Shown: in pieces, positions 44,560 to 49,044 of the stretch
Layout of the letters: each line of letters begins with the position of its first letter
Numbering within the stretch: the first letter of the stretch is position 1
Source: Herbaspirillum sp.
Lineage (GTDB): Bacteria > Pseudomonadota > Gammaproteobacteria > Burkholderiales > Burkholderiaceae_D
DNA length: 49,044 nucleotides
NCBI GenBank assembly: GCA_028291765.1
Contig: JAQGNR010000202.1
Location: 1-49,044, forward strand
Direction of reading: 5' to 3'
Notes under the pieces: generated by a model
Seen by the model: the letters and a program-made list of their open reading frames with translations, nothing else
Databases searched by the model: none
What the model was told of the DNA's origin: nothing
Translations under genes and position numbers: made by a program

Positions 44560-46182
44560 ATGAATTTTGAAATACCTGAATTGTTGATTAATGGCTTGCT
44601 CGGGATGATCGATCCGGAAACACCCTTGGCAAAAAGACTGGCGGAACAAAAAATCTGTCACGGCAGGATGATCGTATCGAGCACACTGTTCGACGGCAAG
44701 TCTCTCAATGCCTTATACACATTAAGCAAAGCGCATGACGAGCGCGCGTTGATGTTCGAAATGCTGGCGCTCGACAATATTCTCGGTGCGCCGCAAGCGC
44801 GCATTATTCCGAACCTCGAGGCGCTGCCCGGCGGGCTGATTGCCTATTTTTCCCGCGATGCGATCGATGGTTGGCTTTACCATCGCAATAAGGACGGCGT
44901 CCTGCTGCCCTGGTTGATTCTCGGTGTGCGCCACATCGTCCCGGAACAGGGTTCGCCGACGGTCATCATCGATCTGCTTGCCAATACGATGCAATCGGCG
45001 AACACGGAATCGGCGAGTCATCACATGCTTCGCTCCGGCATGACAAATGCGATCGTGATCTACCGGCATGAGATCGTTAACCGCACCATTCCTGAATTGC
45101 TTGGAGGGTTCGGCTATTTCAAGGAGTGTCCCGAATTCAAGCAGGAATATGAAACGCAGGCGCAGCGTTTTCTTAAATTCCAGTCGCGTTTTGGTGCGCA
45201 GTTCGTCGTCAATAAGACCGCGTTCATGACCGGCAACAGACAGCAACTGGAAATGGTAAAAATCAAGGCCGGTATCACAGCCAAATGCATTAACGATGAG
45301 GAAATGCTCGAACGCCGGTTTGAAATGATGGCGGACAATCACTTCTGGCGCGACGCCGGCGTTTCAGAAGGCTTTGAAAACATACCATTGCATTGCTACG
45401 TGTATCTGTTTCATTTGGAGTGGCATTGCAATATCTGGGTGCACGTAGAAAACATGGCGGAGTATCGCTATCAACCGAGCTTGCGCGAGAAGTTGATTCT
45501 GCCGACAAAACATCGCGATCTGATCGACATCCTGACATCGAGCATGAATATCCTGGTGCAAGACTTTGTTCCGGGAAAATCCGGCGGCACGACGATTTTG
45601 TGCAGGGGCGCGCCAGGCCTCGGCAAGACGTTAACCGCTGAAGTATATTCGGAAGTGGTCGGTAAACCGCTCTATCGGGTGCACTCCGGCCAGCTCGGGA
45701 TTACAGCCGCCTCGGTCGAGCGCAATCTATCGGAAATCCTGCGGCGTGCGGTACGTTGGGATGCAATCCTGTTGCTCGATGAAGCGGACGTTTACATCCG
45801 CTGTCGCGATAACGATCTGGAACACAATGCGATCGTTGCCGAGTTCTTGCGCACACTGGAATATTTTAATGGCTTGTTATTCATGACTACCAATCGCATC
45901 GACGATGTCGATGATGCGATTCTGTCGCGTTGTATCGCGACGATCCAGTACGAAGTGCCGGCTAAAGAAGATGCAATCCTTCTGTGGAAGGCGCTGTCCG
46001 AGCAATTCAGTGCCGAGTTATCCGACGATTTGATCGGGCAGCTTGCAATGACGTATTCCGAGGCAAGCGGCCGCGATATCAAGGAATTGTTGAAGCTGAC
46101 CTCGAAGTTCTGTAAAGCAAAGGAAATCCCCTTTTCGGAAGATGCGTTCAAGCAGTGTGCGGTGTTTCGCGGTTACGCTTAG
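44560..46182 (+). CDS. AAA+ ATPase with large unassigned N-terminal domain
   Basis: 540 residues. The first 320 form a domain I do not recognise (for example SRDAIDGWLYHRNKDGVLLP, and a region rich in aromatic residues near 280-300). The AAA+ module follows: Walker A GAPGLGKT (350-357), Walker B LLLDEAD (404-410), sensor 1 TTN (443-445) and an arginine finger in ILSRC (454-458). The lid helices end near residue 540. The architecture suits a stand-alone remodelling ATPase of the classic AAA type. GGAATTG precedes the ATG. It is coupled to the small esterase upstream. Confidence 0.8.
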   Translation: MNFEIPELLINGLLGMIDPETPLAKRLAEQKICHGRMIVSSTLFDGKSLNALYTLSKAHDERALMFEMLALDNILGAPQARIIPNLEALPGGLIAYFSRDAIDGWLYHRNKDGVLLPWLILGVRHIVPEQGSPTVIIDLLANTMQSANTESASHHMLRSGMTNAIVIYRHEIVNRTIPELLGGFGYFKECPEFKQEYETQAQRFLKFQSRFGAQFVVNKTAFMTGNRQQLEMVKIKAGITAKCINDEEMLERRFEMMADNHFWRDAGVSEGFENIPLHCYVYLFHLEWHCNIWVHVENMAEYRYQPSLREKLILPTKHRDLIDILTSSMNILVQDFVPGKSGGTTILCRGAPGLGKTLTAEVYSEVVGKPLYRVHSGQLGITAASVERNLSEILRRAVRWDAILLLDEADVYIRCRDNDLEHNAIVAEFLRTLEYFNGLLFMTTNRIDDVDDAILSRCIATIQYEVPAKEDAILLWKALSEQFSAELSDDLIGQLAMTYSEASGRDIKELLKLTSKFCKAKEIPFSEDAFKQCAVFRGYA

Positions 46183-46230
46183 TGAGCATCGTCACGTGTT
46201 CGTGACCGAAATAAAAAGCTCGCTTCAAGC

Positions 46231-46452
46231 GTAATGTCGTTCAGTTTAAAAGCGTCGTGTATTGCGGAATATTGCTTGCGGTCTGGCCGGTTAAGCCGCC
46301 GGTTTTATTTCTGAGATTGCCCCTTAGCGCTGCGCTTTGCCGGCGGCTGTTGTACTCCGTTCGTGTCCTCCAGCGGCCTTCGGCCACTTCCCCCTTTTAC
46401 CTCACTGCGCACAACAGCCACCGGCAAAGCGCAGCGCTAAGGGGCACGTTCA
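46231..46452 (-). repeat. Long hairpin repeat, copy 2
   Basis: Inverted relative to copy 1. The arms at 46318-46353 and 46411-46446 have one mismatch in 36 nt. The 57-nt core at 46354-46410 is the reverse complement of the copy 1 core with two or three changes. The tail (GTAATGTCGTTCAGTTTAAA at 46231-46250) matches the tail of copy 1, and the intervening flank is also similar, so about 220 bp are shared. It lies downstream of the AAA+ gene. Confidence 0.88.
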
Positions 46453-46539
46453 CACTAGTTAGCCGGCGAACGCTTTTCTTTCAATTCCAAAAAATAAAAA
46501 AAAGCTTGGCCCTCCCGATCAGTTGCGCAGATGCCGACC

Positions 46540-46694
46540 TGCCTCTTCGATCAGGAATATGGCGGGCGGTTGTACGCAGAGAGGTAAAAGGGGGAGGCGG
46601 CCGAAGGCCGCCGGAGGACACGAACGGAGTACAACCGCCCGCCATATTCCTGATCGAAGAGGCAATCACCGTCCAAAAAAATTCATAACTGAAC
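46540..46694 (+). repeat. Long hairpin repeat, copy 3 with different stem
   Basis: Arms of 34 nt at 46540-46573 and 46631-46664 are perfectly complementary, but their sequence (TGCCTCTTCGATCAGG start) is unlike copies 1 and 2 except for the GGCGG.TGT end next to the core. The core at 46574-46630 is again 57 nt and nearly identical, with the GGCGGCCGAAGGCCGCC mini-palindrome. The tail ends AACTGAACGGCATTACC at about 46687-46703. It is at the 3' end of the carboxylesterase gene. Confidence 0.88.
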
Positions 46695-46752
46695 GGCATT
46701 ACCACTTCAAGCGGGCTTTTTATACCAACGAACCATCAATTCATCGCCAACA

Positions 46753-48396
46753 TCAAAGATGCGGCCAAGGCAGTTGCACCGTATCCCAAAAATCGCAATG
46801 CGCTTCGCCCTCACCGGTTTTGCTTTGGGTATCCGTACCAATTTCCAGATAAGCCGCATTCAGTGCTGAAGCATTCGGCCAGAACGGATCGTTGCCGCCA
46901 TTCGGATTGCCTGTTTTCGCCATATGGCTCCAGTAACTGATGATGTGCTTTTGAATATCCAGATCGGTTGGCGTTGGTTTATAAGTGCCCTTCCAATTAA
47001 ACAGATACGGATGTTCTGCGGTATGCGTAGGGCCTAAGGCCTTTTGCTCCGGATCGTTTTCAAGTGAATGATTGAAAACATAGCGGAACACCGGTTCGCT
47101 TTGAAGGCCGGCAAAGGTACGCGCAACACGTCTTGACTGGCAGGTAAATTCTCCATCCGTGGTGAGCTGCACAAAGGCCGCGCGTGGCGTTGGATATTGA
47201 TCAAGCGGATATTGCGCGACGATGCGGTCGGCTGGCCCAGCACCGAATACCTTCTTCACCGCGCCGGCAAAGCTGGCAGCGTCTACCACCGGACCGACTG
47301 CGTCGATGAAATGCATGGTTTCGCCCGCTGTATTGCCGATGATGACGGGCACGGCCGGATACTTGTGCTGTTTAATCAGCGCCAATGGCTGGTCGACAAA
47401 TACATGGCCATCCATGTTCGGCCCATACACACGGGGAAACACCGTGAACGGCCCTGCGGGCACCGCGCTGACAATCTCAGAAACCGATTTCCCGCGCAAA
47501 CATGCGGCAACGTCGCTACTACTATCGCAATCGGTTTTTGCGGCGACAGCCTTACCCGTGCCGCGCTCCACATCCGCCAAGGTCGGGATTTCGCAACCGG
47601 TCGGCACGCTGCTTTGCATCGACACGCCATGAATCAGACCTTTGGTCATCGGCGATGTCAGCAACGCACAGATATTGCCGCCACCGGCCGAAGTACCGAA
47701 CAGGAATATTTTCGAGGGGTCGCCACCGAATGCGGCGATATTCCGATGCAGCCATTGCAACATCGCAATCTGATCCTGGCTGCCGTAATTGCCGGAGATT
47801 TTCTCAGGACGTTCGGCATCCAGCGCTGGATGCGCCAGGAAACCAAGCACGCCCACACGCAAGCTGTAGCTGACGAACACCACGCCTTGCGGCACCAGCT
47901 TTTCACCATCGTAGACCACACCGCCAAAGCCGGGATCGCCGGCCCCGGAATACGATTGATTACCGCCGCCGTGCAGCCAGACCATCACCGGCAAAAGATG
48001 CTTCGGCTTTGGCTTTTGCACCGGACGCCAGACATTCAGATATAAACAGTCTTCACTGCCGACGACATCCTTGCCGATAATTTGCGGGCACATCGGCGCA
48101 TAACTTACCGTCTCACGCGTACCGCTCCACGCAACGGCGGGTTGCGGCGCACGCCAGCGCAGATCGTCCACTGGCGGCTTGGCATAAGGAATGCCCTTGA
48201 ATGCAAGGGTGCCGTTTTCCACCGACCCGTGCACCGCACCCAAATCGGTACATGCCACATCGTTTGCTGCGCCAGCGCCGGCACATGTTGCTGCGCCTGC
48301 GGCGCCGGATAAAACCGTCAGCAAAAATGCGAGGCCCAACATGGCCAGCACATTGCTTGAGACCGAGCGCCCGCGCGCCGAAAATTCATACTTCAT
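46753..48396 (-). CDS. Secreted type B carboxylesterase
   Basis: 547-residue esterase/lipase of the carboxylesterase type B family. A signal peptide (AMLGLAFLLTVLSGAAGAA) directs export. Family marks: FKGIPYAKPPVDDLRWRAPQ, SEDCLYLNVWRP, VWLHGGGNQSYSG for the oxyanion hole, the nucleophile in FGTSAGGGNICALL, and a His region THTAEHPYLFNW. The start is ATG 48396 behind GGGGAAATGGA; the frame is open to 48447 but without coding signs. The substrate is not predictable. It is transcribed leftward and ends at hairpin repeat 3. Confidence 0.92.
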   Translation of the reverse strand: MKYEFSARGRSVSSNVLAMLGLAFLLTVLSGAAGAATCAGAGAANDVACTDLGAVHGSVENGTLAFKGIPYAKPPVDDLRWRAPQPAVAWSGTRETVSYAPMCPQIIGKDVVGSEDCLYLNVWRPVQKPKPKHLLPVMVWLHGGGNQSYSGAGDPGFGGVVYDGEKLVPQGVVFVSYSLRVGVLGFLAHPALDAERPEKISGNYGSQDQIAMLQWLHRNIAAFGGDPSKIFLFGTSAGGGNICALLTSPMTKGLIHGVSMQSSVPTGCEIPTLADVERGTGKAVAAKTDCDSSSDVAACLRGKSVSEIVSAVPAGPFTVFPRVYGPNMDGHVFVDQPLALIKQHKYPAVPVIIGNTAGETMHFIDAVGPVVDAASFAGAVKKVFGAGPADRIVAQYPLDQYPTPRAAFVQLTTDGEFTCQSRRVARTFAGLQSEPVFRYVFNHSLENDPEQKALGPTHTAEHPYLFNWKGTYKPTPTDLDIQKHIISYWSHMAKTGNPNGGNDPFWPNASALNAAYLEIGTDTQSKTGEGEAHCDFWDTVQLPWPHL

Positions 48397-48460
48397 TCCA
48401 TTTCCCCTATCGTTAGCGCGATGTGCATTTGTCGCCGCAGGCGACAATCAAGTTGTGTAG

Positions 48461-49044
48461 TTAATTTGAAGCATTGGCGCGAAGATATTTTTGACGCATA
48501 GGCTTGAGCAGCCCGATTGCAAGCAGCGCGGTCAGTACATCGAGCGCAATCACAACGCCAAATACCGGCACCCAGCTGCCCCAGGCTTCATGCATACGGG
48601 CTGCAGCCGGGCCGCCGAAGATCGAACCTATGCCTTGCGCCATATACAGAAAACCGTAATTCGTGGTGGCGTGCTTTTCGCCGAAGGTGTCGGTCAGCGT
48701 GGAAGGGAACAGCGAGAAAATTTCACCCCAGCCGAAAAACACGACGCCGGACAACATGACGAACAAAAAAGTATTGTCCCGTGTCAGCAGCCATAGAGTC
48801 ATCGCAATACCTTCGAGTCCGAAAGCGATGAACATGGTGCTTTCACGACCGATCCGGTCCGATACCCAGCCAAAGAAAGGCCGCGTCAAACCGTTGGGAA
48901 AACGGTCGATCGTCTACGCCAGCGGCAATGCGGCCATGCCCCAAACGGTTGCATCGGTGATGCCGAAATCTTTCGAGAAAGACGCCATCTGCGAAATCAC
49001 CATCAGGCCGGATGTCGACATCATCGTCATCATTAAAAACATCA
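48461..49044 (-). pseudogene. MFS transporter (oxalate/formate-antiporter-like), interrupted and cut by window end
   Basis: The minus strand encodes the C-terminal half of an MFS carrier of the OFA/OxlT-like type: GLTRPFFGWVSDRIGRESTM, FFGWGEIFSLFPSTLTDTFG, TTNYGFLYMAQGIGSIFGGP. Reading further upstream the same frame continues as MVISQMASFSKDFGITDATV and GMAALPLA, but a TAG stop (plus-strand CTA at 48914-48916) lies between PLA and TIDRFPNG. Relatives have Leu or similar there, so this is a one-codon nonsense change or a sequencing error. The 5' part lies outside the window. Such carriers exchange organic anions such as oxalate and formate. Confidence 0.72.

Noticed and set aside
46540..46703. 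Retron, diversity-generating element or CRISPR explanation for the hairpin repeats
   Set aside because: No reverse transcriptase or cas gene nearby, and the repeats are three isolated long hairpins, not a spaced array.
46257..46705. ORFs on both strands across the two hairpin repeats
   Set aside because: Palindromic GC-rich repeats produce open frames by composition; none has a start signal or homology.

Overview
This window looks like the replication-origin region of a Burkholderiales (Betaproteobacteria) chromosome, most likely an Oxalobacteraceae member. The evidence is the set parB, parA, rsmG, mnmG, dnaA, dnaN and gyrB with perfect parS sites, a Neisseria/Burkholderia-type porin, a GumK-like glucuronosyltransferase and an oxalate/formate-antiporter-like MFS gene. 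Everything here was read by eye from the sequence; no database search was run. No rRNA, tRNA or CRISPR array was seen.

Layout. 1-9.4 kb: a hairpin repeat, a secreted amidase, a hydrolase relic, a gumK-like gene, a porin, a zinc metallopeptidase, ybeD plus D-amino-acid transaminase, and an ABC exporter. 9.5-24.6 kb: the replication and segregation core. Leftward genes are parB, parA, a lipocalin, rsmG, mnmG and a TauE/SafE permease; rightward genes are dnaA, dnaN and gyrB. Between them lies an AT-rich, DnaA-box-rich stretch (15.5-16.2 kb), probably oriC, separated from dnaA by a LysR gene, two small ORFs and a class II glutamine amidotransferase. The usual rpmH-rnpA-yidC-mnmE block is not between mnmG and dnaA.

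24.6-32.0 kb: an AT-richer island right behind gyrB with vsr, a C5 cytosine methyltransferase, a protein I cannot assign, a ParB-fold protein, a SNF2-type helicase and a DUF3883-type putative nuclease. The last four genes are spaced by 1 bp or overlap. I see this as the best candidate for a little-described, restriction-like defence system. TGTCG/CGACA motifs near both edges could be relics of transposon ends.

32.5-39.4 kb: a decayed two-partner-secretion (TPS) or contact-inhibition (CDI) type locus. It has a frameshifted, barrel-less tpsB, then many small membrane, lipoprotein and immunity-like ORFs separated by recurring repeat blocks and copies of the 3' end of a parvulin gene, then the intact parvulin. 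39.4-43.4 kb: a periplasmic Mo/FAD/FeS aldehyde oxidoreductase operon (paoABC-like). 43.9-46.2 kb: a small esterase with a coupled AAA+ ATPase. 46.2-46.7 kb: two more copies of the hairpin repeat from the left edge. 46.7-49.0 kb: a secreted type B carboxylesterase and an MFS gene with an in-frame stop, cut by the window end.

The three hairpin repeats share a constant 57-nt core inside long perfect or near-perfect stems. The stem sequence of the third copy differs wholly from the other two yet stays perfectly complementary, which makes this family a second notable feature of the window.
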